A stretch of 64,000 nt of DNA from Morganella sibonii (GTDB taxonomy: Bacteria > Pseudomonadota > Gammaproteobacteria > Enterobacterales > Enterobacteriaceae), in NCBI RefSeq assembly GCF_040560245.1, contig NZ_JAKMWP010000003.1; one strand, given 5' to 3'. The notes beneath the pieces are model-generated. The model saw nothing but the letters and a program-made list of their open reading frames with translations, was not told the origin of the DNA and did not search any database. Of this stretch, positions 1 through 9,357 are shown piece by piece; within the stretch, counting starts at the first letter, position 1, and each line of letters starts with the position of its first letter. The position numbers and the translations under genes are program-made.

Positions 1-1143
1 GCCCAGAAACCACAACAGGTGATTGATGCGGTGAGTGATTTTACCGCTCACCATTATGCCGCGGTTCACCGCGGCATTCACACCTTAAGTGCAGAGGCAA
101 CGGCCGCCACGGAAGCGGTGCGTCAGAAAGCGGCGGCGTTTATCAACGCGCCGCAGACGGAAGAAATTATCTTTGTCAAAGGTACCACAGAAGCTGTCAA
201 TCTGGTGGCGGACAGTTTCGGCCGTGCGTTCTGTAATGATGGCGACAATATCATTATTACGGAGATGGAACATCACGCCAATATTGTGCCCTGGTATATG
301 CTGGCGGAGAGTGCGGGGATTGAGATCCGTGTGCTGCCGATGGCGGATGACGGTACTCTGATCCTGAGCAAACTGCCGGAACTGATCGACAACCGCACCC
401 GGCTGCTGAGTTTTACGCATCTCTCTAATGTCCTTGGTACGGTGAATCCGGTGAAAGCGATTATTGCGCAGGCGCGGGAACTGAGCCGTGCCGCCGGGGG
501 AGAACTGGCGGTGCTGGTGGACGGCGCCCAGGGCGCGATGCATCAGCCGGTGGATGTGCAGGCGCTGGATTGCGATTTTTATGCCTTCTCCGGCCATAAA
601 CTGTACGGACCGACCGGCATTGGTATTTTGTGGGGACGTAAATCCCTGCTGGATATGATGCCGCCGCGCGAAGGCGGCGGTGCGATGATCGCGGATGTCA
701 GCCTGACAGACGGCATTACATATGCGGATGTCCCGTGGCGTTTCGAAGCGGGTACGCCGAATATTCAGGGGATTATCGGCCTGGGGGCCGCGCTGGATTA
801 TCTGAATGCTGCCGGTATGGCGGAGATAGCCGCGTATGAGCACACACTCATGCAGTATGCACTGACCCGTCTGGCAGAGGTTCCCGGTATTATTCTGTAC
901 GGCAATGCACAGCGGGAAGGGGTGATCGCCTTTAACCTCGGTAAGCATCATGCCTTTGATACCGGTGCGTTTCTGGATCGTTACGGTGTGGCTGTCCGCA
1001 CAGGGCATCACTGCGCACAACCGCTGCTGGCACATTATGGTGTCAGTGCTATGTGCCGTGCTTCACTGGCGCTCTACACCACGGAAGCAGACATTGATAT
1101 ACTGACGGACGCACTGAAACGTACCGCAAAACTGCTGGGTTAA
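1..1143 (+). CDS. sufS: SufS cysteine desulfurase (5' end cut by window)
   Basis: PLP-dependent desulfurase that takes sulfur from L-cysteine as a persulfide and passes it to SufE for Fe-S cluster assembly under oxidative or iron stress. The reading frame is open from base 1, so the start lies outside; 380 codons are visible of about 405 usual. The PLP lysine is in FSGHKLYGPTG (visible codon 200) and the persulfide cysteine in RTGHHCAQP (visible codon 338). It is followed after 8 bases by sufE, as the last two genes of the suf operon. An ATG-free GTG at base 19 is internal and not the start. Confidence 0.97.
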   Translation, partial: AQKPQQVIDAVSDFTAHHYAAVHRGIHTLSAEATAATEAVRQKAAAFINAPQTEEIIFVKGTTEAVNLVADSFGRAFCNDGDNIIITEMEHHANIVPWYMLAESAGIEIRVLPMADDGTLILSKLPELIDNRTRLLSFTHLSNVLGTVNPVKAIIAQARELSRAAGGELAVLVDGAQGAMHQPVDVQALDCDFYAFSGHKLYGPTGIGILWGRKSLLDMMPPREGGGAMIADVSLTDGITYADVPWRFEAGTPNIQGIIGLGAALDYLNAAGMAEIAAYEHTLMQYALTRLAEVPGIILYGNAQREGVIAFNLGKHHAFDTGAFLDRYGVAVRTGHHCAQPLLAHYGVSAMCRASLALYTTEADIDILTDALKRTAKLLG

Positions 1144-1151
1144 GGATTCTG

Positions 1152-1571
1152 ATGAAAATTTCGTTGCCGGATCAGGCAAAATTACTGCGCAACTTCTCCC
1201 GTTGCCATGACTGGGAAGAACGTTATCTGTATCTGATTGAGCTGGGAGAAAAGTTACCGGCACTCACAGAAGCACAACGGCAACCGCAGTATAAAATATC
1301 GGGCTGTCAGAGTCAGGTCTGGATCATCATGCAGCAGGATGAGGAAGGGCGCGTCTGGTTCGCCGGTGACAGCGACGCTGCTATCGTTAAGGGCCTGGTG
1401 GCGCTGGTTATCGCGCTGTATCAGGGAAAATTGCCGGCAGAAATCCGTGAGCTGGATATCGCACACATCTTCTCGGAACTGGCACTTTCTGTCCATCTGA
1501 CCCCCTCACGTACTCAGGGACTGAACGCCATGGTCAGAACAATCATACAAAACACGCAGCAAATGAGATAA
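1152..1571 (+). CDS. sufE: SufE sulfur acceptor
   Basis: Sulfur-transfer partner of SufS; accepts persulfide sulfur and delivers it to the SufBCD scaffold in the cytoplasm. At 139 residues it has the normal family length. The acceptor cysteine is in the motif SGCQSQVW near residue 52. The gene begins 8 bases after sufS, so the two are surely cotranscribed, and a good terminator follows at 1618. Known function comes from the E. coli family; the sequence shows the motif and the operon context. Confidence 0.97.
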   Translation: MKISLPDQAKLLRNFSRCHDWEERYLYLIELGEKLPALTEAQRQPQYKISGCQSQVWIIMQQDEEGRVWFAGDSDAAIVKGLVALVIALYQGKLPAEIRELDIAHIFSELALSVHLTPSRTQGLNAMVRTIIQNTQQMR

Positions 1572-1617
1572 AACATCGTTCCCTTTTACTTACTCTGCTA
1601 ATAATATATTACCTGGC

Positions 1618-1643
1618 GTGGCCGGCAGACGGCCACGTATTTT
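1618..1643 (+). terminator. Rho-independent terminator of the suf operon
   Basis: A perfect GTGGCCG/CGGCCAC stem with a five-base loop is followed by a run of T with one interruption. It lies 47 bases after the sufE stop and before ldtE. Confidence 0.85.
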
Positions 1644-1669
1644 TTTATACCATCAGCTGAGGATCTGGA

Positions 1670-2752
1670 ATGAAACGAATTCTCCCGTTGCTGGGCGGGC
1701 TGTTGTTAGCGGTAACTGCGCTGACAGCCCGGGCAACTGAATATCAACTCCCTGCGGATAAAAGCCGGGTCATCGGCGAAAACGTCACCTATGTTGTTCC
1801 GGATGACGGACGCTCGCTGGAAGCGATTGCGGCAGAATACGGTATCGGCCTGCTGGCGATGCTGGAAGCCAACCCGGGGACAGATCCGTATCTGCCGAAG
1901 CCGGGCAGTGAACTGATTATCCCGTCACAGCTGATCCTGCCGGATACGCCGCATCAGGGCATTGTGATTAACCTGGCGGAACTGCGCCTGTTCTATTATC
2001 CGAAAGGCACTAACACCGTGCGGGTCTATCCGATTGGTATCGGCCAGCTGGGGCGTGATACACCGATCATGACCACCTCCGTTTCCCAGCTGATCAAAGA
2101 TCCGACCTGGACACCGACCACAAATATCCGCAAAGCTTATGCCGCACAGGGGATCACCTTACCGGCAGTTGTTCCGGCCGGACCGGAAAACCCGATGGGG
2201 CTGTTTGCACTGCGTCTGGCGCACGGTCGCGGTGAATACCTGATCCATGGCACTAACGCGGACTTTGGTATCGGTATGCGTGTCAGCTCCGGCTGTATCC
2301 GCCTGCGTCCGGATGATATTGAAGCGCTGTTTAAAACCATTCCGAAAGGGACCCGGGTTCAGATCGTTAATGAGCCGGTGAAATATACTGTTGAGCCGGA
2401 TGGCCAGCGTTATGTGGAAGTGCATCAGCCGCTGTCCCGTAATAAGAACGACGATCCGCAGACCATGCCGATTACCCGTTCAGCCGGACTGACCAGCTTT
2501 ATTCAGTCTCCGGATACCAACAGTGCCATTGTTGAGCAGGCGATTGCGCGTCGTTCCGGTATGCCGGTCAATGTCAGCCGTGATGCGCAGTATAAGCAGG
2601 AAGCGGTACCGGCAGAGAAAACCAACTTTGCACCGGTGGAAATGGACGAAGAAGCGGAAGTGAAAGCGCTGGGTCTGAAACCGGCTGATTTTGCGCCGGG
2701 TCAGTTAACCCAGCCGGGTCCGATTGTCCGTGAGGAAACAAGTGCGGAATAA
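1670..2752 (+). CDS. ldtE: L,D-transpeptidase, LdtE/YnhG type
   Basis: Periplasmic L,D-transpeptidase of the ErfK/YbiS/YcfS/YnhG family, which forms 3-3 crosslinks in murein or links Lpp to it. The first 22 residues or so form a signal peptide, a LysM-like segment follows near residues 43-88, then the YkuD catalytic domain (about 95-235) with the motif SSGCIRL and its catalytic cysteine at residue 209. I assign LdtE rather than a paralogue because the sufE-ldtE-lpp-pykF order is that of E. coli. At 360 residues it is longer than E. coli LdtE (about 334); the extra length is a polar, Pro/Glu-rich C-terminal tail. The neighbouring convergent gene lpp encodes the classic partner of this enzyme family. 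Confidence 0.9.
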   Translation: MKRILPLLGGLLLAVTALTARATEYQLPADKSRVIGENVTYVVPDDGRSLEAIAAEYGIGLLAMLEANPGTDPYLPKPGSELIIPSQLILPDTPHQGIVINLAELRLFYYPKGTNTVRVYPIGIGQLGRDTPIMTTSVSQLIKDPTWTPTTNIRKAYAAQGITLPAVVPAGPENPMGLFALRLAHGRGEYLIHGTNADFGIGMRVSSGCIRLRPDDIEALFKTIPKGTRVQIVNEPVKYTVEPDGQRYVEVHQPLSRNKNDDPQTMPITRSAGLTSFIQSPDTNSAIVEQAIARRSGMPVNVSRDAQYKQEAVPAEKTNFAPVEMDEEAEVKALGLKPADFAPGQLTQPGPIVREETSAE

Positions 2753-2777
2753 TCACCCGTGAGATCACCGTAACAGA

Positions 2778-2810
2778 CAAAACCGCTTCCGTTTGTGAGG
2801 CGGTTTTTTT
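2778..2810 (+). terminator. Rho-independent terminator of ldtE
   Basis: An AAACCGC...GCGGTTT stem with a T run on the plus strand, 25 bases after the ldtE stop. Confidence 0.85.
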
Positions 2811-2847
2811 ATGTCGGTCATTTGTATATGGACATAAATGACTGGCA

Positions 2848-2882
2848 TAAAAAATGGCGTAGCATAATTTATGCTACGCCAT
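2848..2882 (-). terminator. Rho-independent terminator of lpp
   Basis: A long perfect stem (ATGGCGTAGCAT paired with its complement) followed on the minus strand by six T. It sits 26 bases after the lpp stop, as expected for a very highly expressed gene. Confidence 0.92.
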
Positions 2883-2907
2883 CTGTTCTTCAGGCAGTGA
2901 TTACAAA

Positions 2908-3144
2908 TTATTTTTTGTAAGAACGAACCTGGTTGTCTAAGCGCTGGTTAGCGCGTGCTGCTTCGTCTTTAGCCTGCTGAACATCAGCACGGATGGCGTT
3001 AACATCGTTGCTCAGTTGATCAACTTTGGCATTCAGCGTCTTAACGTCGTTGTCCAGTTGGTCAAATTTAGCGTTAGAAGAACAACCTGCTAATAATGCA
3101 GAAGCTAAAACTACAGCACCTAATACAATCTTAGAACGACCCAT
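2908..3144 (-). CDS. lpp: Braun (murein) lipoprotein Lpp
   Basis: Abundant outer-membrane lipoprotein that ties the outer membrane to murein through its C-terminal lysine. The 78-residue product has a lipobox (LLAGC), a heptad-rich alpha-helical body and a terminal Lys-Lys; family length is 78. I chose the ATG at 3144 over the upstream ATG at 3177 because the protein then begins [11 protein letters not shown], and because the leader just upstream (AATCTAGAGGGTATTAA, containing the ribosome site GAGGG) closely resembles the E. coli lpp leader. Confidence 0.97.
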
Positions 3145-3411
3145 TTTAATACCCTCTAGATTAAAGTTAATCACCAAGTAGCAGTAATGATATTACACAT
3201 TTCAATAGGGAAAGAGAATAGAAATTCAGCGTTTACAAAGATAATTTTCCTGAAACCGCAAAATAAATCAAAAAAAACGGCAATTGCGTAATTCTCAACC
3301 AAATAATCTGATACAGGGCCTGATAAGACAGCGCGGTATCATCCCGTATTCAGAAAGCGGCAATTATTCTGCGGCCGGTTGCTTCATTTCATGTTCTCTT
3401 ACAGTTTAGAA

Positions 3412-3440
3412 TAAAAAAAGCACCCGTGCAGCGGGTGCTC
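3412..3440 (-). terminator. Rho-independent terminator of pykF
   Basis: An AGCACCCG/CGGGTGCT stem followed by seven T on the minus strand, 28 bases after the pykF stop. Confidence 0.9.
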
Positions 3441-3468
3441 TTATTAATTCAGATAATGCTGAAAAATA

Positions 3469-4881
3469 TTACAGTAATTGTACCGATGAGGTATTGGTGG
3501 TGCCGCTCGGAACCAATGCACCGGATACCATAACCACAATCTCGCCGTTGGTGGCCAGACCGCTTTCCAGCGCGGCTTCACGGCCGATACGGTAGAAATC
3601 ATCAGTTGATAAGATTTCGCTGACCAGTTTGGTGGTCACGCCTTTTACCAGCAGTAACTGGCGGGCAGTGGTTTCGTTGGTGGTCAGTGCCAGAATAGGG
3701 GCTTTCGGGAAGTATTTGCGGACAGACTTCGCGGATTTGCCGCCTGCGGTTGCCACTACAATCAGCGGGGCATCCAGGTTTTCTGACATTTCCACCGCGC
3801 CGCGGCAGACTGCTTCAGTAACACGCAGCTTTTTACCGGCCGGTAAATCGCCGAGACGGCTGTGCATCACACGATCAGTACGCTCACAGATGGTAGCCAT
3901 GATAGTGACGGCTTCAACCGGATATTTTCCTTTCGCACTTTCACCGGACAGCATGACCGCATCGGTACCGTCGAGGATGGCGTTGGCAACGTCACCGGCT
4001 TCCGCACGGGTAGGGCGCGGGTTTTTGATCATGGAATCGAGCATTTGTGTTGCGGTAATGACCACTTTGCGGGCGGTATTACATTTTTCGATCATCAGTT
4101 TCTGCGCGAAAATCACTTCTTCAACCGGGATTTCAACACCCAGGTCACCACGCGCAACCATGATACCGTCGGAAGCTTCGAGGATTTCATCGAAGTTATT
4201 CATCCCTTCCTGGTTTTCAATCTTGGAGATGATCTGGATATGTTCGCCGCCGTTGGCTTTCAGGTGAGCACGGATTTCGTCAACATCGGAACGTTTACGG
4301 ATAAAGGAAGCCGCAACGAAATCAACATTCTGCTGACAACCGAAAATCAGATCCTGTTTATCTTTTTCTGCCAGGGCCGGCAGGCCGATAGACACATTCG
4401 GCAGGTTAACCCCTTTGTTTTCACCGAGGTCACCGTTGTTCAGAACTTCACAGATAACTTCTGTTGCGGTGGTTTCTTTCACACGCATGCCGATCAGGCC
4501 GTCATCGACCAGAACGATATTGCCCGGTTTCAGATCCTGCGCGAAACCCGCGTAGGTGACAGCAACACGCTCAGTGTTACCGATGACAGATTTATCTGTG
4601 GTGAAAGTAAAGGTCTGACCCGCAACCAGCGGAGCATCATTGCCGCCTTCCAGTTTGATGGTACGGATTTCCGGACCTTTGGTATCCAGTAAAATGGCTG
4701 CTTTCTTGCCGGTACGTGCACAGACAGCACGCAGATTTTTGATGCGCTGACCATGTTCTTCGTAATCGCCGTGGGAGAAGTTCAGACGCATAACGTTCAT
4801 GCCTGCGTCTAACAGTGCTTCGAGTTTCTCTTCTGATTCGGTTTTAGGTCCGATAGTACAAACAATTTTCGTCTTTTTCAT
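3469..4881 (-). CDS. pykF: Pyruvate kinase I (PykF)
   Basis: Converts phosphoenolpyruvate and ADP to pyruvate and ATP in glycolysis; the type I enzyme is activated by fructose 1,6-bisphosphate. The product begins MKKTKIVCTIGPKT and is 470 residues, the family length. Active-site segments such as ISKIENQEG and GIMVARGDLGVE are present. The start at 4881 matches family N-termini; an upstream in-frame ATG at 4935 would add 18 residues without similarity. A candidate Cra operator lies upstream at 5065. Confidence 0.98.
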   Translation of the reverse strand: MKKTKIVCTIGPKTESEEKLEALLDAGMNVMRLNFSHGDYEEHGQRIKNLRAVCARTGKKAAILLDTKGPEIRTIKLEGGNDAPLVAGQTFTFTTDKSVIGNTERVAVTYAGFAQDLKPGNIVLVDDGLIGMRVKETTATEVICEVLNNGDLGENKGVNLPNVSIGLPALAEKDKQDLIFGCQQNVDFVAASFIRKRSDVDEIRAHLKANGGEHIQIISKIENQEGMNNFDEILEASDGIMVARGDLGVEIPVEEVIFAQKLMIEKCNTARKVVITATQMLDSMIKNPRPTRAEAGDVANAILDGTDAVMLSGESAKGKYPVEAVTIMATICERTDRVMHSRLGDLPAGKKLRVTEAVCRGAVEMSENLDAPLIVVATAGGKSAKSVRKYFPKAPILALTTNETTARQLLLVKGVTTKLVSEILSTDDFYRIGREAALESGLATNGEIVVMVSGALVPSGTTNTSSVQLL

Positions 4882-5267
4882 GACAGCCCATCTACAGTTA
4901 TTGAGAGTAAATAGTGAACAATCGCCTGATTTCACACCATACGGTAAGAATAGGCAATTGTCGGTATCCCCGGTTATTAAAATTAGTCGTTTTTGTAAAA
5001 AAACAGATTCAGTATAGCGTGTTTTTTATTGCGCCTCTCTGTTTCAGCGCTTGTAAATCAGTAAGCTGAATCCATTCAACAACCATGCAGGCATTATAGA
5101 GGGTTATTAGTGTGATTTGAATCATAAAATCAGAAATAAATTAACATTTTTGCGTTAACGCAAGAAATCAGCCGTATTGATACGCAGAAGTACAGTGAAA
5201 ACAGAAGAGGGTAACTGATTAAAACTAAATGAACTGAAGAGGGAGAGAAAACGGAACTGCTGAGAAA
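4882..5267. other. Intergenic region upstream of pykF
   Basis: A 386-base region between pykF and the tRNA-Val pair, AT-rich near pykF. Besides the candidate Cra site at 5065-5080 I see no gene in it. It should hold the pykF promoter and the 3' end of the tRNA transcript. Confidence 0.6.
5065..5080 (+). promoter_or_regulatory. Candidate Cra (FruR) operator for pykF
   Basis: GCTGAATCCATTCAAC matches the Cra consensus RSTGAAWCSNTHHW at every position and lies about 185 bases upstream of the pykF start. Cra is known to repress pykF in E. coli. The match is seen; the regulation here is inferred. Confidence 0.65.
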
Positions 5268-5344
5268 TGGTGCGTCCAAGTGGACTCGAACCACCGACCC
5301 CCACCATGTCAAGGTGGTGCTCTAACCAACTGAGCTATGGACGC
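5268..5344 (-). tRNA. valV: tRNA-Val (GAC)
   Basis: A 77-base tRNA with encoded CCA. The acceptor stem is GCGTCCA/TGGACGC, the anticodon stem is CCACC/GGTGG and the loop TTGACAT carries anticodon GAC. It is one of two identical tandem copies, placed as valV-valW are next to mdtK in E. coli. Confidence 0.97.
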
Positions 5345-5373
5345 ACTGTGTGATAATTGCTTTGCGAAGTAAA

Positions 5374-5450
5374 TGGTGCGTCCAAGTGGACTCGAACCAC
5401 CGACCCCCACCATGTCAAGGTGGTGCTCTAACCAACTGAGCTATGGACGC
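5374..5450 (-). tRNA. valW: tRNA-Val (GAC), second copy
   Basis: Identical in sequence to the copy at 5268-5344 and separated from it by 29 bases, with encoded CCA and anticodon GAC. The two are probably processed from one transcript. Confidence 0.97.
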
Positions 5451-5595
5451 ATTCTTTAATATCTTCGCTGACAACGGGGACGAATATTAACGATCAGAGC
5501 CGGTTCTTGCAAGGGGAAAAACACATTTTCTTGTCCGACTGCTCGTATTTAATGCTATCGGACTGAAAACTGTGCATTTCCCCCGTCAAAAGCCG

Positions 5596-6969
5596 TTAAC
5601 GACCGGCACGTTGCAGGATAAAACTGTCCGGCTGTTTCTGTAACCACAGGATACGGCATGCCATACCGATAGCCGCGGCGGTTAATCCGATAATAAAACC
5701 GATCCAGAACCCGGCCGGGCCCATCGCCGGAACCACCAGATCCGTCAGACCGAGGAGATAACCGGACGGCAGGCCGAGAACCCAGTAAGCCGTAAAGGTA
5801 ATATAGAAGATGGCGCGTGTGTCTTTATAACCACGCAGCACACCGGCGCCGATCACCTGAACGGAATCCGACAACTGGTAAATACCGGCAAACAGCATCA
5901 GGCCGGAGGCCATAATCACCACTTCCGGATTATCGTTATACAGCAGGGCGATAGGCTCACGGAACAGCACGGTAAAGAGCGCCGTCACGGCGGCTATCAT
6001 CAGCCCGACACCCAGCCCGGTATAGGCGGATACCCGCGCTTTCTCCGTGGAATTTTTCCCGAGATTAAAACCGATACGGATAGTGGTGGCGATCCCCAGC
6101 GAAATCGGGAACATAAACATCAGCGAGCTGAAGTTCAGGGCGATCTGATGTCCGGCCACCGCGGTGACGCCTAATGGTGCAACCAGCAGGGCAACGATGG
6201 CAAACAGCGTGACCTCAAAGAACAGTGCCAGGGCAATCGGCAGGCCGAGCTGCGTGATCCGTTTCATCACTGCCCAGTCCGGCGGGGTAAAACGGGCTTT
6301 CGGCTGCACATCGCGCTGTGAGCGGGCATGCTTCACATACCAGCGCATAAACAGGAACATCGCCCAGAACACCGACGCGGTCGCCACACCACACCCGACA
6401 CCGCCGAGGGCCGGCGCACCGAATTTCCCGTAAATAAAGATATAGTTGACCGGAATATTGACCAGCAGGCCGAGAAAACCAATCACCATCCCCGGTTTAG
6501 TTTTCGACAAGCCTTCGCACTGACTGCGCAGCACCTGATAAAACAGGTAACCCGGCGCACCCCACATAATAGCGTGAGTGAACCCGACCGCTTTTTCAGC
6601 CAGAACCGGGTCAATATGCGGCATATTTTCAATAATATAGCGGCTGTTATAGAGCACCGCGATGACCAGGACGGATAAAAATGCCGCCAGCCACATACCC
6701 TGACGGATCTGATTGGCAATCATCGGACGGCGGCCGGAACCGTTAAGCTGCGCAACCACCGGCGTCAGCGCCATCAGCAGGCCGTGGCCGAACAGGATCG
6801 CGGGAAGCCAGATAGAGGTACCGACAGCCACGGCGGACATGTCTGTCGCACTGACTCTGCCGGCCATCACTGTGTCAACCACGCCCATCGCCGTTTGTGT
6901 AAATTGCGCGATAATAACGGGAATACCAAGAGCCAGCAAAGTACGCGCTTCTTTTAAATACTTCTGCAC
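5596..6969 (-). CDS. mdtK: MdtK multidrug efflux protein (MATE)
   Basis: Inner-membrane MATE (NorM-type) exporter that couples drug efflux to a cation gradient. About 12 hydrophobic segments are evident and the N-terminus QKYLKEARTLLALGIPV aligns well with E. coli MdtK. I chose the GTG at 6969 because a TAAGG ribosome site lies 8 bases upstream and the product is then 457 residues, the E. coli length; another in-frame GTG at 6978 would put the start only about 2 bases from that site. Divergent from ribE and next to the valine tRNAs, as in E. coli. Confidence 0.93.
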   Translation of the reverse strand: MQKYLKEARTLLALGIPVIIAQFTQTAMGVVDTVMAGRVSATDMSAVAVGTSIWLPAILFGHGLLMALTPVVAQLNGSGRRPMIANQIRQGMWLAAFLSVLVIAVLYNSRYIIENMPHIDPVLAEKAVGFTHAIMWGAPGYLFYQVLRSQCEGLSKTKPGMVIGFLGLLVNIPVNYIFIYGKFGAPALGGVGCGVATASVFWAMFLFMRWYVKHARSQRDVQPKARFTPPDWAVMKRITQLGLPIALALFFEVTLFAIVALLVAPLGVTAVAGHQIALNFSSLMFMFPISLGIATTIRIGFNLGKNSTEKARVSAYTGLGVGLMIAAVTALFTVLFREPIALLYNDNPEVVIMASGLMLFAGIYQLSDSVQVIGAGVLRGYKDTRAIFYITFTAYWVLGLPSGYLLGLTDLVVPAMGPAGFWIGFIIGLTAAAIGMACRILWLQKQPDSFILQRAGR

Positions 6970-7181
6970 GTAATACACCTTATTTATTCTGATAAAAGGA
7001 GGAGGAAAGACGTTCCGGGATTCGTAAACTAATTACCGGATCAAGCGGAAAAGTCATTCTAGCGATTAATCAAATACAAGCCAATACAATTAAATGTGCG
7101 GGATACCACGGGAAGGGCTGTTTAATTTTTTGTTTCAGGATAAACTGCATAAATCTATCCGAATACTGACTGGAGATCCGC

Positions 7182-7847
7182 ATGTTTACCGGGATTGTAC
7201 AAGGCACAGGCCCCGTCGTCGCCATCGAAGAAAAAGAAAACTTTCGTACCCACACCGTGAAATTCCCGCCTGAAATGCTGGCCGGGATAGAGACGGGCGC
7301 ATCAGTGGCGCATAACGGCTGTTGTCTGACAGTCACAAAAATAGACGGGGATTTAATCAGTTTTGATCTGGTTAAGGAAACCTTAAGACTGACCAACCTC
7401 GGCAGCATCAAAAGCGGTGATATCGTCAATCTGGAAAGAGCGGCAAAATACGGTGATGAAATCGGCGGGCATATTATGTCCGGTCATATTGTGACCACGG
7501 CGGAAATTGCCAAAATTTTTGTCTCTGAAAATAATTATCAGATCTGGCTGCGCATCGAAGATAAATCGCTGATGAAATATATTCTGCACAAAGGATTTGT
7601 CGGTATCGACGGCATCAGTCTGACTATCGGTGATGTGGTCAATAACCGTTTCTGTGTGCATCTGATCCCGGAAACCCGTGAGCGTACCACGCTGGGCAAA
7701 AAACGGCTGGGTGATAAAGTGAATATTGAGCTTGATCCGCAGACGCAGGCTATTGTCGATACCACCGAGCGGGTACTGGCGCAGAAAATGCAGCAATTAC
7801 AGGAAAGTCTGATCCCGGCGGCAGAAACTGAAAAACCGCAAATCTGA
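7182..7847 (+). CDS. ribE: Riboflavin synthase
   Basis: Dismutates two 6,7-dimethyl-8-ribityllumazine molecules to riboflavin and a pyrimidinedione. The 221-residue protein has the two similar lumazine-binding halves of the family; the first starts MFTGIVQGTGPV and the second starts near residue 98 (HIMSGHIVTTAEI). E. coli uses the name ribC for this gene. No FMN riboswitch was found upstream. The gene is divergent from mdtK and convergent with cfa, sharing a terminator with it. Confidence 0.96.
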   Translation: MFTGIVQGTGPVVAIEEKENFRTHTVKFPPEMLAGIETGASVAHNGCCLTVTKIDGDLISFDLVKETLRLTNLGSIKSGDIVNLERAAKYGDEIGGHIMSGHIVTTAEIAKIFVSENNYQIWLRIEDKSLMKYILHKGFVGIDGISLTIGDVVNNRFCVHLIPETRERTTLGKKRLGDKVNIELDPQTQAIVDTTERVLAQKMQQLQESLIPAAETEKPQI

Positions 7848-7860
7848 TGTGATTCAGATA

Positions 7861-7899
7861 AAAAAATCCGGTGCTGATAATTATCAGACCGGATTTTTT
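7861..7899. terminator. Bidirectional terminator between ribE and cfa
   Basis: A long stem (AATCCGGT...ACCGGATT with an inner CTGATAATTATCAG) is flanked by an A run on the left and a T run on the right, so it can serve both converging genes. Confidence 0.88.
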
Positions 7900-7928
7900 A
7901 TTACGGATTGTTTATGGAAGGTACGAAA

Positions 7929-9092
7929 TCAGCGCGGAACGCGTAATCCGCCCTCACAGCCCTGCGGGCTCCATAATATCTGCCACAGCTGGATATCACG
8001 GGCACGGAATGCACCGGCACAGGCATTGAGATAATAAGTGAACATCCGTTTAAAGCGCGGGGTGTAATTACTTTCCAGTGACGGCCAGGCAGCCTGAAAA
8101 CGGGAATACCACGCCATCAGTGTCCGGTCATAGTCCGCCCCGAAATTGTGCCAGTCTTCCATCACCAGTTTATTTTCACTGCTGTCGCCGATATTCTGAA
8201 CCGACGGCAGACAGCCGTTCGGGAAAATATATTTACCAATCCAGGCATCGACATTCACTTTATTACGGTTTGAACCGATGGTATGCAGTAAAAATAATCC
8301 GTCCGGCTTCAGGTTACGCCGGACCACATCAAAATAGGTGGCGTAGTTTTTCGGACCAACGTGCTCAAACATCCCGACAGAGACAATTCTGTCATACTGT
8401 TCATGCAGATCGCGGTAATCTTCCAGGATAATATTAACATTAAGATCCGCACAGCGTGCCTGTGCATATTTCTGCTGTTCGGCGGAAATCGTCACACCGG
8501 TCACGGAAACGTCAAAATGTTTCGCGGCATATGCAGCGAGTCCGCCCCAGCCGCAGCCGATATCCAGCAGTTGCATGCCCGGTTTCAGCTGTAATTTCTC
8601 ACAGATGAGATGCAGTTTCTGCTCCTGCGCCTGCGCCAGATTGGCGGGATCATCACTGAGACCTTTCCAGTAACCGCAGGAGTACTGCATATAAGGGTCG
8701 AGCATCAGCTCAAACAGGTCATTACCCAGATCATAATGCTCTTCACCGACAATCCGCGCCCGTTTTTTGGTTTGCAGGTTACGCATACGGGCCATGGCGA
8801 TTTTTATAATATCGTTGATATTCTGCGGCAGTTTATTTTCCAGCCCGGCACGCAATACCCGCTGAAAGAAAACATCTAACCGCTCACAGTCCCACCAGCC
8901 GTCCATATAACTTTCACCCAGTCCCATCGAGCCTTGTTGTAATACCCGTTTAAAGAACTGGTTGTTATGTACCTGAATATCGAAAGGGCGGGAGCCATTA
9001 ACTTCAATGCCGGCTTCGTCTAAAAGATCGGAGGCAATCCGCTGCCAGGAATCGGCGGGCGTTTTTTGATTTTCGACACAATCAGAACTCAT
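7929..9092 (-). CDS. cfa: Cyclopropane fatty acyl phospholipid synthase
   Basis: Adds a methylene bridge from S-adenosylmethionine to unsaturated acyl chains of membrane lipids, typically in stationary phase and acid stress. The SAM-binding motif LLDIGCGWGGLA is near residue 170 and the conserved C-terminal run RMFTYYLNACAGAFRARD is present. The start at 9092 gives MSSDCVEN and 387 residues; it is preceded by a GGAG ribosome site and matches the family, whereas the ATG at 9113 does not. It lies between ribE and punC as in E. coli. Confidence 0.97.
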   Translation of the reverse strand: MSSDCVENQKTPADSWQRIASDLLDEAGIEVNGSRPFDIQVHNNQFFKRVLQQGSMGLGESYMDGWWDCERLDVFFQRVLRAGLENKLPQNINDIIKIAMARMRNLQTKKRARIVGEEHYDLGNDLFELMLDPYMQYSCGYWKGLSDDPANLAQAQEQKLHLICEKLQLKPGMQLLDIGCGWGGLAAYAAKHFDVSVTGVTISAEQQKYAQARCADLNVNIILEDYRDLHEQYDRIVSVGMFEHVGPKNYATYFDVVRRNLKPDGLFLLHTIGSNRNKVNVDAWIGKYIFPNGCLPSVQNIGDSSENKLVMEDWHNFGADYDRTLMAWYSRFQAAWPSLESNYTPRFKRMFTYYLNACAGAFRARDIQLWQILWSPQGCEGGLRVPR

Positions 9093-9296
9093 ATTATCTC
9101 CAATTTTTATCAAAGCGGGATTCTGAGTGCTTTATTTATGACGTTTTGCGCGGGAACAACAGAACCGGTGTGATTGGCCGTCATCGGGTGACAGTCTGCG
9201 TATTAACGTAATCGTTAAGACAAAAACAAAGCTCAAAATCCGGATTCAGAACGAATTGTCTGAAAAGTATAGGAGCCTGAGATTAAAATTCAATGG

Positions 9297-9325
9297 CAAA
9301 AAAGGCCGTACATGAGTACGGCCTT
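9297..9325 (-). terminator. Rho-independent terminator of punC
   Basis: The stem AAAGGCCGTAC/GTACGGCCTTT is followed by T residues on the minus strand, 32 bases after the punC stop. Confidence 0.85.
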
Positions 9326-9357
9326 TAATTAGGAATATTCTTAATCGCTGCGTCAAT

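Noticed and set aside
85..1035. Long minus-strand ORF opposite sufS
   Set aside because: Low-complexity His/Arg/Gln-rich product in the mirror frame of a certain gene, without a ribosome site.
6979..7181. Possible FMN riboswitch before ribE
   Set aside because: The conserved riboswitch blocks are not present, and the region is too AT-rich for the structure; enteric ribE is not normally under one.
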